Assembly (NCBI GenBank): GCA_051747425.1
Contig: JBNJGD010000009.1
Span: forward strand, 1-64,000
Reading direction: 5' to 3'
DNA from: HTCC5015 sp051747425
GTDB lineage: Bacteria > Pseudomonadota > Gammaproteobacteria > HTCC5015
Length of the DNA stretch: 64,000 nucleotides
Shown here: one piece after another, positions 8,370 through 19,016 of the stretch
Position numbering within the stretch: the stretch's first letter is position 1
Layout of the letters: each line of letters opens with the position of its first letter
The notes under the pieces: generated by a model
Told to the model about the DNA's origin: nothing
What the model saw: only the letters and a program-made list of their open reading frames with translations
The model's database searches: none
Translations under genes and position numbers: made by a program

Positions 8370-8425
8370 TCGTTGCACATTTGTCTCCGGCCCCGCGGGT
8401 CGGCACCAAAGCGGTAACAAAAGCC

Positions 8426-8941
8426 ATGGCCATCAAGGCAAACATCAGCAAGGATCAGCAACGCGAACTGCGAGCGGCACTGAAGAAGCTCAAGGTTCCG
8501 CCCAAGATTGTCGAGGAACTGCTTTCCAGCCAGAACGCCTCCAACACCTACAAGGCCTTCCGGCAAGGCAAGCGCGTGGAAACCAAACACGGCGGCTGGG
8601 TCATTCACTTCGGCAGCAAGTGGGCGCGCCCGGCTGACACCAAGGCCTCTGCGGGCCACAGCGCCCGGGCCGAGGCCCAGTACAAGGGCGAGCAACCGGA
8701 AGAAGGGGATGTCGACCTCCCCGCCATCGACGAGGAGCAACTGCCTGACGCGCCGCCCATTGAGGTGGAAATGCCCTCCCTGACCGGCGACAAGAGCCAG
8801 ACCAAAGCCGGCGGCATGGTCATGATCTCCTTTCAGATCGAGCGCGAACTGCTGATGGAAATGCAAAAGCTGGCGCAAAAACAGGGACTCACCGTCAACC
8901 AGCTCTCGCGCCTGGCCATCAAGCGCTTTCTCAACAAGTAA
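8426..8941 (+). CDS. uncharacterised protein with C-terminal ribbon-helix-helix-like segment
   Basis: I do not recognise the family. From the ATG at 8426 the protein has 171 residues: a basic, helical N-terminus (ISKDQQRELRAALKKLKVPP), a middle part with HGGWVIHFGSKWARP, an acidic linker of about 40 residues, and a C-terminus (MISFQIERELLMEMQKLAQ then GLTVNQLSRLAIKRF) that reads like the strand-helix-turn-helix of CopG/Arc DNA-binding proteins. The longer frame from 8381 adds 15 residues without a better start. It stands alone between glyA and ettA. A DNA-binding role is inference from the C-terminus alone. Confidence 0.65.
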   Translation: MAIKANISKDQQRELRAALKKLKVPPKIVEELLSSQNASNTYKAFRQGKRVETKHGGWVIHFGSKWARPADTKASAGHSARAEAQYKGEQPEEGDVDLPAIDEEQLPDAPPIEVEMPSLTGDKSQTKAGGMVMISFQIERELLMEMQKLAQKQGLTVNQLSRLAIKRFLNK

Positions 8942-9042
8942 GGCGAAAGCGTGGCAAAGCGACCGACCCTTTTGCAGGGTCGTCGCCTTTGCCCCATAAT
9001 CCGCCCATCTTTTTCAGACAACGAACACCAAGGTAGTCATTC

Positions 9043-10707
<1,665 letters not shown>

Positions 10708-10720
10708 TGGACAGCACACC

Positions 10721-10792
10721 GTCATTGCGAGCAAAGCGAAGCAATCTGCCCGGTCTGGCAGATCGCCACAGCGCTGTGCGCTTCGCGATGAC
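10721..10792. repeat. REP-like palindromic element
   Basis: A 72-base unit runs from GTCATTGCGAGCAAAGCGAA to CGCTTCGCGATGAC, with complementary CAATCTGCC and GGCAGATCG segments inside, giving an extended cruciform. It is the same inner module as in the blocks at 3083 and 12712, here without the outer CCACAGAG repeats. It sits between ettA and the DUF815 gene. Confidence 0.85.
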
Positions 10793-10818
10793 GGTTTTCT
10801 GCAAAGGCTTGAGCCAGC

Positions 10819-11706
10819 GTGGCTAACGAGGCTTTCCAGGCCGCGCTGCTGGAGCGACTGGACCGGCTGATCGAGCGGCTGGATGACGCCGTAGTCAACC
10901 GCGATTCAGGACAGGCAACAGGGCGCCCATCGCTGCCCGACAGCGAATCGACCACCGCCTGGCGCTGGCAAAACGGGCAACTGCTGCCCGTCCCGCAACC
11001 CAAGATCGCACCACTGGATCAACTGCTCAACATTGAGCGCCAGAAAGAGCACATGGTGCGCAATACCGAGCAATTTCTCGACGGCAAACCGGCCAACAAC
11101 GCCCTCCTCTGGGGCTCGCGTGGCACCGGCAAATCCACCCTCGTCCGCGCCCTGCTGGGCGCCTACGCCGATCGCGGCCTCAGGCTGATCGAGGTCGAGG
11201 GCCACGACCTGATTCACCTGCCCGACATCGTCGCCGCACTGCAGGGTCGCAACGAGCGCTTTATCCTGTTCACCGACGACCTCTCCTTTGAGCAGGACGA
11301 CCCCAGCTACAAGGCCCTTAAATCGGTGCTCGACGGCAGCATCGCCGGCACGCCGGACAATGTCCTGATCTACGCCACTTCCAACCGGCGCCACCTGATG
11401 CCCGAGCGCATGAGCGAAAACCGCGAGGCGGACATGGTCGATGGCGAACTCCACCCCGGAGAGACCAGCGAGGAAAAAGTCTCGCTCTCCGAGCGCTTCG
11501 GCCTGTGGCTGGCCTTCCACCCCTTTGTCCAGGACGAGTATCTGGCGGTGGTCGACGCCGAACTCCGAAAATACGGACTCCCCACCAGCGAAGACGACGA
11601 AGAAACCCGCATCCGCGCCCTGCGCTGGGCGCGGCAGCGAGGCAACCGCAGCGGCCGCGTGGCCGAACAATTCGCCCGCGACTGGCTGGCAGAGCGAAAC
11701 TCGTGA
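10819..11706 (+). CDS. DUF815-family AAA+ ATPase
   Basis: The 295-residue protein has Walker A GSRGTGKST near residue 98 and an acidic Walker B-like FILFTDDLSFE, followed by KALKSVLDGSIAGTPDNVLIYATSNRRHLMPE, which is typical of DUF815 ATPases related to AAA+ loaders. Its cellular target is not known. The GTG at 10819 is the apparent start; its Shine-Dalgarno is weak, so a later start is possible. The stop overlaps the next gene's GTG as GTGA, so the two are coupled. Confidence 0.85.
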   Translation: MANEAFQAALLERLDRLIERLDDAVVNRDSGQATGRPSLPDSESTTAWRWQNGQLLPVPQPKIAPLDQLLNIERQKEHMVRNTEQFLDGKPANNALLWGSRGTGKSTLVRALLGAYADRGLRLIEVEGHDLIHLPDIVAALQGRNERFILFTDDLSFEQDDPSYKALKSVLDGSIAGTPDNVLIYATSNRRHLMPERMSENREADMVDGELHPGETSEEKVSLSERFGLWLAFHPFVQDEYLAVVDAELRKYGLPTSEDDEETRIRALRWARQRGNRSGRVAEQFARDWLAERNS

Positions 11707-12710
11707 AACGCGGGCTCGCCACGCTCGCGGTACTGGTCCTGCTGGTGATCGCCGTCCTGACTTGGCTGAACCATGATCGTCCGGATGTGGCCGCCCTGTT
11801 GCCCGCCGCCCCGGAGGCCACTGCCGACGACGGGGAAAACGGGCTCAATATCACCTTTCTCGGGACAAGCACCGTGCTGCTGGACGATGGCGAAACGCAA
11901 TTGCTCACCGACGGTTATTTTACCCGGCCGGGTTTGCTGTCATTGCTGGGTGAAGTCAGTTCCGATCACCAAATTGTAGAAGGCGCGTTGGCTCAATACG
12001 ACATTGGGGAGCGCCTGGCGGCGGTGATTCCCGTACACAGCCACCACGACCACGCGATGGACAGCGCTCTGGTGGCCGAACTCACCGGCGCTGACATGCT
12101 GGGTTCGCCCTCCAGTGCGGTTATGGCTCGCAGCGCCGAGCTGCCCGAAGCGCAAATCAAAACCGCCGAAGACGGCCAAAGCTATTCCTATGGTCGCTTC
12201 AGGGTGACTTTAATCGAGTCGAAGCATGTGCCCATGCCCGGTCTTCTCTCCGGCTGGATCGGTATGGGGCAGGCCATTGAGGAAGCGCCCGGAAAGCAGC
12301 CGAAGCTGGGTGATTACCACCAGGGCATCGCCTGGACGGTACTGGTGGAACACCCCGAAGGCCGCGTTCTCATTCAGGGCAGCGCCGGTTTCAAGCCGGG
12401 GCAATTCGAGGGAATCGAGCTGAAGCGCCCCGTCGATCTGGCCCTGGTGGGCCTCGCCGGGCTAAGCAAGCAGGATGAGACCTACAACGCCCAATACTGG
12501 CGGGAAATCGTGGGAAGCACACAACCCCGCGTCATCGCCCCCATCCACTGGGACGACTTCACCCGCCCCCTCAGCACAGACCTGCCGGCCATGCCGAGAC
12601 TGGTAGACGACCTGGAAAAAACCATCGGAAATGCGCAGAAACGCCTGGAAAGCAATCAAAGGCTGATCTACCTGCAGCCCACACGCCACTACCATTTGGA
12701 CGCTCTCTGA
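11703..12710 (+). CDS. membrane-anchored metallo-beta-lactamase-fold hydrolase
   Basis: The 335-residue protein starts at a GTG overlapping the DUF815 stop. Residues 1-22 form one hydrophobic segment (ATLAVLVLLVIAVLTWL), probably an N-terminal anchor or signal. The domain has the metal motif HSHHDH (near residue 110) and a C-terminal IAPIHWDDF that supplies another histidine, as in UlaG/NAPE-PLD-like members of the fold. Substrate is not predictable. The longer frame that begins at 11505 lies inside the DUF815 gene and is not used. Confidence 0.82.
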   Translation: MKRGLATLAVLVLLVIAVLTWLNHDRPDVAALLPAAPEATADDGENGLNITFLGTSTVLLDDGETQLLTDGYFTRPGLLSLLGEVSSDHQIVEGALAQYDIGERLAAVIPVHSHHDHAMDSALVAELTGADMLGSPSSAVMARSAELPEAQIKTAEDGQSYSYGRFRVTLIESKHVPMPGLLSGWIGMGQAIEEAPGKQPKLGDYHQGIAWTVLVEHPEGRVLIQGSAGFKPGQFEGIELKRPVDLALVGLAGLSKQDETYNAQYWREIVGSTQPRVIAPIHWDDFTRPLSTDLPAMPRLVDDLEKTIGNAQKRLESNQRLIYLQPTRHYHLDAL

Positions 12711-12711
12711 A

Positions 12712-12861
12712 TTTAGCCACAGAGCCACGGAGGGCACAGAGATTTCTTCCGTCATTGCGAGCGAAGCGAAGCAATCTGCTTGATCTTTCGGCAGATCGCC
12801 ACGCCGCTGCGCGGCTCGCGATGACACACACCCTCCGTGCTCTTCGCGGCTCTGTGGCCAA
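12712..12861. repeat. composite repeat: CCACAGAG outer arms around a REP-like element
   Basis: The left arm (TTTAGCCACAGAGCCACGGA) is mirrored by the right arm, which ends CGGCTCTGTGGCCA; both carry the GGAGGG/CCCTCC motif. They enclose a REP-like unit at 12751-12825 running from GTCATTGCGAGCGAAGCGAA to CGCGATGAC. The block fills the whole gap between the convergent metallo-hydrolase and purL genes, and its stems could also end transcription. Confidence 0.85.
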
Positions 12862-12867
12862 CACCCC

Positions 12868-15800
12868 CTAGTCGACAAACACCCGGGCGTTGCGGAACAG
12901 GCGCAGCCAGGGGGCGTCTTCCTGCCAGTCGTCGGGTGCCCAGGAGTGTTGCAGGGCGCGGAAGACGCGCTCGGGGTGGGGCATCATGATGGTGGCGCGG
13001 CCGTCGTCGCTGGTCAGGCCGGTAATGCCATCGGGCGAGCCATTGGGGTTCCAGGGGTAGTGTTCACTGGGATTCCCCGCCGGATCAACGTAACGCAGGG
13101 CCACCCGGGCGTCGCCGGGTTCGCCGCTGAAGACCGCCCGGCCCTCGCCGTGGGCCACGGCAATGGGCATGCGCGAGCCGGCCATACCGTCCAGCAGCAC
13201 CGAGGGCGATTCCTGGACCTCGACCATGGCCAGGCGCGCCTCGAACTGTTCCGACAGGTTGCGCTTGAAGCCCGGCCAATGCGCCGCACCGGGGATCAAG
13301 TCCTTGAGTTGGGCCAGCATCTGGCAACCGTTGCAGACGCCCAGTGAGAAGCTGTCCTCGCGCTCGAAGAAGGCCTGGAACTGGTCGCGCAGGGCTGGAT
13401 TGAACAGCACGGTCTTGGCCCAGCCACCGCCGGCGCCGAGCACATCGCCGTAGGAGAAACCGCCACAGGCCACCAGCCCCTTGAACTCGGCCAGATCCCG
13501 GCGACCGGCGATCAAATCGCTCATGTGGACATCCACGGTCTCGAAACCGGCGCGGTGGAAGGCCGCCGCCATTTCGATCTGGCCGTTGACGCCCTGCTCG
13601 CGCAGAATCGCCATGGGCGGCCGAGCGCCGCTGTTGATCATGGGCGCGGCCACATCCTCGTTTACATCAAAGCTCAATTCGGCGCTGAGGCCGGTATTGG
13701 CTTCATCGTCGATGGTGGCGAACTCCTGCTCGGCGCACTCGGGGTTGTCCCGCAGCTTTTGCATCTCGTAACTGGTGCGCGACCACTCCTGCTGCATGGC
13801 GGCCCGGGTGTTGCCGTAGACCAGCGCCTCGCCGTGGTGGATGTCGATGCGCTTCGAGGCGTGGGGCACGCCAATGCGGTGGGTAATGCTGGCCAGGCCG
13901 TGCTCGCGCAGGATGTTGCCCACCGCCTGGCGATCGGCGTGGCGAATCTGCACCACCGCGCCGAGCTCCTCGGCAAACAGCAGCGCATTGGGCTCGTGAT
14001 CGCTGAGGCCGTCGTCGAGCTGGATATGCAAGCCACAACGGCCGGCAAAGGCCATTTCGGCCAGAGTCGCCAGCAGACCGCCGTCGGAGCGGTCGTGGTA
14101 GGCCAGCAACAGCCCCTCGCGGTTGAGGCGCTGGATAGCCTTGAAGAACTGGGCAAACTGTTTGGGGTCGTCCAGGTCAGGAGCCTCGTGGCCGAGCTGG
14201 TTGTAGACATGGGCCAGAGCCGAACCGCCGGTGCGGTTGCGGCCGTTGCCGAGGTCGATCAGCAACAGCTCGCTGTCGCCCTGATCCAGTCGCAATTGCG
14301 GCGTCAGCACCCGGCGCACATCGGTGACCGGGCTGAAAGCCGAGACGATCAACGACAGCGGCGAAGTCATCTGACGATCCTCGCCGTTCTGGTTCCACAC
14401 CGCTTTCATCGACAGGGAATCCTTGCCCACCGGAATGCACAGGCCCAGCGCCGGGCACAGTTCCTCGCCCACGGCCTTGACCGTGTCGTAGAGCGCGGCG
14501 TCTTCACCGGGGGCGCCGCAGGCGGCCATCCAGTTGGCCGACAGTTTGACATCGCCGAGCTGGTCAATCGGCGCGGCGGCGATATTGGTGAGGGCCTCGC
14601 CAATGGCCATGCGGCCCGAGGCCGCAGGCTCGATCAGGGCCAGCGGTGTGCGCTCGCCCATGCTCATGGCCTCGCCCCGGTAACCGACATAGTCGGCGCA
14701 GGTCACGGCGACATCGGCCACCGGCACCTGCCAGGGCCCCACCATCTGGTCCCGGGCCACCTGACCGGTGATGGTGCGATCGCCAATGGTAATCAAAAAG
14801 GACTTGCTGGCCACCGCCGGCAGGCGCAGAACGCGCTTGACCGCCTCCGCCGTGGGCACATCCGAGGCGGTAAAGGGCGTGTAACGCCGTCGCAGACGGG
14901 TCACCGTGCGCTGCATTTTGGGCGGTTTGCCCAACAGCACTTCCAGCGACATGTCCACCGGCCGGTTGTCGAAGTGGCGATCGCTGACCGTCAGGCGGCG
15001 CTCCTCGGTGGCCTGACCGAGCACCGCGTAGAGGCAGCGCTCGCGCTCGCACAGGGCCTCGAAGGTCGCCAGCCCCTCCTCGCTCAGGGCCAGCACATAA
15101 CGCTCCTGGGACTCGTTGCACCAGATCGCCATGGGCGACATGCCCGGCTCGTCATTAGGAATTTCGCGCAGCTCGAAGTCGCCGCCCACACCGCCGTCGT
15201 CGATCAGCTCGGGGACGGCGTTGGAAAGCCCGCCGGCGCCGACATCGTGGATCGACAGGATCGGGTTGTTTTCGCCCATGGCCGCGCAGCGGTCGATGAC
15301 CTCCTGGCAGCGACGCTCCATCTCGGGGTTTTCCCGCTGCACCGAGGCAAAGTCCAGATCCGCCGAACTCGAGCCCGAGGTCATGGAGGATGCGGCTCCG
15401 CCGCCCAGGCCAATCTGCATGGCCGGGCCACCCAGAACGACGATATGGGCGCCCTCGTGGAGCGGCTTTTTCTCGATCAACGGTTCGCGGATGCTGCCCA
15501 TGCCGCCGGCGATCATGATCGGCTTGTGGTAGCCGCGCAGCTCGTCGTCGACATTGGCGGCGACGCCGCTGTGAATGTTTTCCTCGTAGGTGCGGAAGTA
15601 ACCGGCCAGATTGGGCCGGCCAAACTCGTTGTTAAAGGCGGCGGCGCCAATGGGGCCGTCGGTCATGATCTCCAGGGCCGAGGCCATGCGCGCGGGCTTA
15701 CCAAAGTCCTGTTCCCAGGCCTGTTCAAAGCCGGGAATGCGCAAATTGGAGACGGAGAAGCCACACAGACCGGCCTTGGGCTTGGAACCGCGGCCGGTGG

Positions 15801-16767
15801 CGCCCTCGTCGCGGATTTCGCCACCGGCACCAGTGGCGGCCCCGGCGTAGGGGGAAATCGCCGTGGGGTGGTTGTGGGTCTCCACCTTCATCAGGATGTG
15901 GAGGTCTTCGCCCTGCTCTTCATAGGCGCCCGTCTCGGGGTCACAGAAAAAGCGCTCCGCCGGGCCGCCCTCGATGACCGAGGAGTTGTCGCTGTAGGCC
16001 ACGCGCACGCCCTCGGGGTGCAGTTCATGGGTGTTGCGGATCATCTTGAACAGCGACTTGGGCTGGCGCTGGCCGTCGATTACCCAGTCGGCATTGAATA
16101 TCTTGTGGCGACAGTGCTCGGAGTTGGCCTGGGCGAACATCATCAGCTCGGCGTCGCTGGGATTGCGGCCCAATTGCTGGAAGTTCTCCACCAGATAGTC
16201 GATTTCATCCTCGGAAATCGCCAGCCCCATCTCGGTATTGGCCGTCACCAGTGCCTCGCGGCCCTGACCGAGGACATCCACGGTGGTCACCGGGGTGGGT
16301 TCATCGGCAGCGAACAACACCTCGGCGGCGTGGAGGCTGCCCATGACGGCCTCGGTCATGCGATCGTGGAGACAGGCCATCACGGCCTGGCGCTCCTGCT
16401 CGTTGAGGACGCCGTCACAGTGCAGATAGTAGGCTGTGCCACGCTCGATGCGCGCCACCTGTTTAAGGCCGGTATTGTGGGCGATGTCGGTGGCCTTGGA
16501 GGACCAGGGCGATATCGTCCCGGGTCGCGGCGTCACCAGCAGCAGCTCGCCGTCGGGCTCGCCGGCCAGTGGCGCAAAACCGTAGTCGAGCAGGGACTCC
16601 AGCTGGCTCTGCTCCTCGCCGGAGAGCGTCTGCCCCTCGTCCAGCGAGACAAAGTGAATAAATTCCGCCTCGATCTTCTGAACCACCGGCGCCACCCGGC
16701 GCACCTCCAGCAACAGCTTGCGTAGTCGAAAGTCGGAAAGCGCCGCAGAACCGCGTAGGTGGAACAT
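12868..16767 (-). CDS. purL: phosphoribosylformylglycinamidine synthase
   Basis: PurL converts FGAR, glutamine and ATP to FGAM in purine synthesis. At 1299 residues it is the large single-chain type: an N-terminal domain, a duplicated AIR-synthetase-like core with ANSEHCRHKIFNADW, KVETHNHPTAISPY and GRGSKPKAGLCGF, and a C-terminal glutaminase with GVCNGCQML carrying the catalytic cysteine and PHPERVF near the end. The ATG at 16767 has AAGAG upstream. It is a lone gene, transcribed away from ssrA. A 1066-residue frame on the opposite strand is a codon-bias shadow. Confidence 0.97.
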   Translation of the reverse strand: MFHLRGSAALSDFRLRKLLLEVRRVAPVVQKIEAEFIHFVSLDEGQTLSGEEQSQLESLLDYGFAPLAGEPDGELLLVTPRPGTISPWSSKATDIAHNTGLKQVARIERGTAYYLHCDGVLNEQERQAVMACLHDRMTEAVMGSLHAAEVLFAADEPTPVTTVDVLGQGREALVTANTEMGLAISEDEIDYLVENFQQLGRNPSDAELMMFAQANSEHCRHKIFNADWVIDGQRQPKSLFKMIRNTHELHPEGVRVAYSDNSSVIEGGPAERFFCDPETGAYEEQGEDLHILMKVETHNHPTAISPYAGAATGAGGEIRDEGATGRGSKPKAGLCGFSVSNLRIPGFEQAWEQDFGKPARMASALEIMTDGPIGAAAFNNEFGRPNLAGYFRTYEENIHSGVAANVDDELRGYHKPIMIAGGMGSIREPLIEKKPLHEGAHIVVLGGPAMQIGLGGGAASSMTSGSSSADLDFASVQRENPEMERRCQEVIDRCAAMGENNPILSIHDVGAGGLSNAVPELIDDGGVGGDFELREIPNDEPGMSPMAIWCNESQERYVLALSEEGLATFEALCERERCLYAVLGQATEERRLTVSDRHFDNRPVDMSLEVLLGKPPKMQRTVTRLRRRYTPFTASDVPTAEAVKRVLRLPAVASKSFLITIGDRTITGQVARDQMVGPWQVPVADVAVTCADYVGYRGEAMSMGERTPLALIEPAASGRMAIGEALTNIAAAPIDQLGDVKLSANWMAACGAPGEDAALYDTVKAVGEELCPALGLCIPVGKDSLSMKAVWNQNGEDRQMTSPLSLIVSAFSPVTDVRRVLTPQLRLDQGDSELLLIDLGNGRNRTGGSALAHVYNQLGHEAPDLDDPKQFAQFFKAIQRLNREGLLLAYHDRSDGGLLATLAEMAFAGRCGLHIQLDDGLSDHEPNALLFAEELGAVVQIRHADRQAVGNILREHGLASITHRIGVPHASKRIDIHHGEALVYGNTRAAMQQEWSRTSYEMQKLRDNPECAEQEFATIDDEANTGLSAELSFDVNEDVAAPMINSGARPPMAILREQGVNGQIEMAAAFHRAGFETVDVHMSDLIAGRRDLAEFKGLVACGGFSYGDVLGAGGGWAKTVLFNPALRDQFQAFFEREDSFSLGVCNGCQMLAQLKDLIPGAAHWPGFKRNLSEQFEARLAMVEVQESPSVLLDGMAGSRMPIAVAHGEGRAVFSGEPGDARVALRYVDPAGNPSEHYPWNPNGSPDGITGLTSDDGRATIMMPHPERVFRALQHSWAPDDWQEDAPWLRLFRNARVFVD

Positions 16768-16906
16768 GTCAAAATCTCTTTTGCTGGTATCAAGACGAGA
16801 AAGGGCGGATTTTACCAGACAAGGCAGGGCTTATGCAGACTATCTTTTGCCGAAAAGCCCGGCCAATCGCCCTCCCCGGCCCTTGAAATATTCCCGCGCG
16901 ACCGCA

Positions 16907-16934
16907 TTAAAACGGCGTAGCGACATGCTATAAT
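16907..16934 (+). promoter_or_regulatory. ssrA promoter with extended -10
   Basis: TGCTATAAT (perfect TATAAT at 16929-16934 with an upstream TGn) lies 37 bases before the mature tmRNA end; TTAAAA at 16907-16912 is a poor -35. An extended -10 fits a strongly expressed stable RNA. Confidence 0.65.
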
Positions 16935-16971
16935 TGAACAGTTGCCACCCACAAAGGGGCAACACACCCAT

Positions 16972-17346
16972 GGGGGCGCATTGGCTTCGACGTGGGTAGC
17001 AAAACCTGAGGAGCATGCCGAGGTGCGGAACCTCGTAAAACAGCCGCTTTTAAAGTAATCGCAAACGACGATACTTACGCCCTGGCAGCATAATGCCAGC
17101 GCCTGGCCGGGATTGTCTGTGGTCCCGCTCTGATCGGCTAATACCGTGAAGTTAAGTCAGGCGTCATTGCACGCAGACTCGCTTTGGTTCCTGTCTCGGG
17201 GATCAAGGCTAAACCAAACCGGGGCTCGCACCTGTTCAGCCTGACCGTCGGCTCGTTCGGGTGTTAAAACCAAAGACGGTGCTAAGCATGTAGCGCCAAA
17301 GGCGGAGTGCCCGCGGACGGGGGTTCGAATCCCCCCGCCTCCACCA
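16972..17346 (+). ncRNA. ssrA: transfer-messenger RNA (tmRNA)
   Basis: tmRNA rescues stalled ribosomes with SmpB and tags the nascent chain for proteolysis. The 5' end GGGGGCGCATTGGCTTCGAC and the 3' end GGGGGTTCGAATCCCCCCGC followed by CTCCACCA pair as the acceptor stem and T arm. The tag frame at 17061-17093 reads GCAAACGACGATACTTACGC then CCTGGCAGCATAA, encoding ANDDTYALAA. Length is 375 bases, one-piece type. An intrinsic terminator follows 15 bases downstream. Confidence 0.97.
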
Positions 17347-17360
17347 AATACCTCGTTCAA

Positions 17361-17384
17361 AGACGCCCACGGGCGTCTTTTTTT
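17361..17384 (+). terminator. intrinsic terminator of ssrA
   Basis: AGACGCCC and GGGCGTCT form an 8-bp stem with a two-base centre, followed by TTTTTTT. Confidence 0.9.
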
Positions 17385-17498
17385 ATGCCTGCAAGAAAAG
17401 TGGACGATAAAGACACAGTTCCAATGCTACGGGCCCTCAAGCAGGCCATAGAAACCGTTGCCCCAAACAGCCTCAAAGTGTCTGGAAAACCGGGGTGA
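17385..17498 (+). CDS. possible 37-residue ORF or gene remnant after ssrA
   Basis: A frame from the ATG at 17385 encodes a basic 37-residue peptide beginning MPARKVDDKD and ending with a TGA at 17498. It has no Shine-Dalgarno sequence because it begins in the terminator T-run. Its place directly behind ssrA, a common integration site, makes a decayed integrase or island gene conceivable, but nothing in the peptide proves it. The rest of the gap to 17612 shows no other feature except AT-rich sequence before the next gene. Confidence 0.2.
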   Translation: MPARKVDDKDTVPMLRALKQAIETVAPNSLKVSGKPG

Positions 17499-17612
17499 AT
17501 CAGAGAGCCTTCTTCACCCAAGTGCATTGGGATTAGGGGGTTTTTATTTATTTCAGGGTGATTTACGATAAAAGTGCGCTAAATCATTGGAATTAAAATA
17601 AAGGAATAGGTC

Positions 17613-18725
17613 ATGGATCTGAATAATCTAAGAAAAAATCTATTAGTGACATCGGTATTGATGTTGGTCTTGTCTTTGGCGTCCTGCAGCAGTGACGACA
17701 CATCTGGTAGTGAGAACACTCCAACAGCAGTCGAACCTGCAACAGGACAGCTTGTCGACGCTCCGGTTGAAGGTGTCAGCTACAAAACCGAAACACAGAG
17801 TGGCGTAACCAACAGTGAAGGTAAATTTCAGTACTTGCCTGACGAGACAGTTGTTTTTTCGATAGGCGATATTACTTTCCCTGCGGTCAAGCCTGATCCG
17901 TCAAAAGAAGGCCTTATCACGCCATTGGAACTTGCAGGTACTCAGGACCTTGATAACAAGGTTGTACAGAACATTATTCGTTTGCTTCAGACCCTGGACT
18001 CCAATGCCAACCCTGACGACGGGATTACAATTCGGCCTAATCTCATCACTACTGCCAGTTTGAACTTTAATGCCGAGCCCGCTGCCTTTGAATCCGAGGT
18101 TAAAAGTGCAATTAATGTGACACTGATTTCTTATGAAGATGCATTGGCACATTTTGAAGCTGAGTTGGAAAGAATAAATTATTACGGTGACAACCCCGGT
18201 GGTGAACCGACGAGCGGAGAGAACGGAGATGATCCAACGACGCCTGTTCAAGGCGGTGTTGTTGAATCAACTTCCGGTGATGTGCATATCCAGATGGAGA
18301 TAAGCCAGATTGATGGCGGTATGTTCCGCCTGGATGTAAATGCCGTTGATACTCCTTTGGTCTATGGTGTCGATGTACATGTAGAATTCGACCCCAATGT
18401 ACTCACTGTTGTTGACCAAAACGAAACGAAAGATGGCGCTCAGCCTCTTGCCGGCGATTTCTTTGGCGATAGGTTTATCTATCTTTTTGATGGTGTGTAT
18501 GAGGGCAACATTGTGAAGTACACAATCAGTATGCTTAACCCCGCTGTGGATATCTCAAACACTGGCACCTTGATGAGCGTGTTTTTTACACCGGAAGCAG
18601 ATGCAGATACGACGATTAAATTATTGAAGACTGACTTCGGTGATTCAGAGGGAGGAAAGTATGTAGCGACTCCAGTTGATATGGATATTGCAGTGACAGA
18701 AGCTGGAAGCGTTACGGTGCAATAG
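17613..18725 (+). CDS. secreted lipoprotein with cohesin-like C-terminal domain
   Basis: The 370-residue protein has a lipoprotein signal (LVLSLASC, Cys near residue 25) and then a serine/threonine/aspartate-rich linker. Residues about 45-175 contain GQLVDAPVEGVSYKTETQSG and an EGLITPLELAGTQDLDN stretch, a module seen in surface proteins of marine gammaproteobacteria. Residues about 215-368 look like a cohesin or bacterial Ig-like fold (FRLDVNAVDTPLVYGVDVHV, FDPNVLTVVDQNETKDG). The gene is clearly AT-richer than its neighbours and follows ssrA, which suggests acquisition. Binding partner is unknown. AATAAAGGAATAGGTC upstream holds the Shine-Dalgarno sequence. Confidence 0.75.
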   Translation: MDLNNLRKNLLVTSVLMLVLSLASCSSDDTSGSENTPTAVEPATGQLVDAPVEGVSYKTETQSGVTNSEGKFQYLPDETVVFSIGDITFPAVKPDPSKEGLITPLELAGTQDLDNKVVQNIIRLLQTLDSNANPDDGITIRPNLITTASLNFNAEPAAFESEVKSAINVTLISYEDALAHFEAELERINYYGDNPGGEPTSGENGDDPTTPVQGGVVESTSGDVHIQMEISQIDGGMFRLDVNAVDTPLVYGVDVHVEFDPNVLTVVDQNETKDGAQPLAGDFFGDRFIYLFDGVYEGNIVKYTISMLNPAVDISNTGTLMSVFFTPEADADTTIKLLKTDFGDSEGGKYVATPVDMDIAVTEAGSVTVQ

Positions 18726-18750
18726 AGGACTATATCGTCAGGATTACACA

Positions 18751-18778
18751 GTGCCGCCAAACCTGGCGGCACTTTTTT
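18751..18778 (+). terminator. intrinsic terminator of the cohesin-like lipoprotein gene
   Basis: GTGCCGCC and GGCGGCAC form an 8-bp stem with loop AAACCT, followed by TTTTTT. Confidence 0.9.
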
Positions 18779-18826
18779 GTCTGTAAAAAAACCAGATTCC
18801 GAGCGCTAACTGATCCGTTTTACCGG
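18751..18826. repeat. left arm of an inverted repeat flanking lipA
   Basis: The 23 bases at 18804-18826, starting CGCTAACTGATCCGTTTTAC, are the exact reverse complement of 20034-20056, the last codons of lipA. The homology continues outward in degenerate form through GTCTGT, AACCAG and the terminator hairpin, where stem and loop (GCCGCC, RAACCT, GGCGGC) match. The 190 bases from 18827 to lipA show only a short in-frame tail ending QAGISLA-stop and a CCAGGC/GCCTGG dyad, possibly gene debris. Confidence 0.85.
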
Positions 18827-19016
18827 CCGATGTGGATTACACCTACCTGACCATGAACCAGGCAGGCATCAGCCTGGCCTAAACAACCGCCGTCGCCATG
18901 CAAAAAAATGCGCCGTCATCCTCCGAAAACCCCGTATCGAGCGAACCATGAGCCATGGTAAACTTAAGGCTGTTTTCACTCACTAAAAGCCCGGTGAAAT
19001 CGAATTTGAGGACACG

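Noticed and set aside
13525..16725. 1066-residue open frame antisense to purL
   Set aside because: High-GC codon bias of purL creates long open frames on the other strand; the translation is low-complexity Gly/His/Arg-rich with no family signature. The same holds for frames opposite ettA (9037-10734), the flavoprotein fusion (37629-39395), msbA-lpxK (54208-56436) and the CoA-hydrolase gene.
18827..18883. Protein-coding remnant upstream of lipA
   Set aside because: A frame of about 17 residues ends in QAGISLA-stop and looks like a gene tail, but it is too short to assign or to call a pseudogene.
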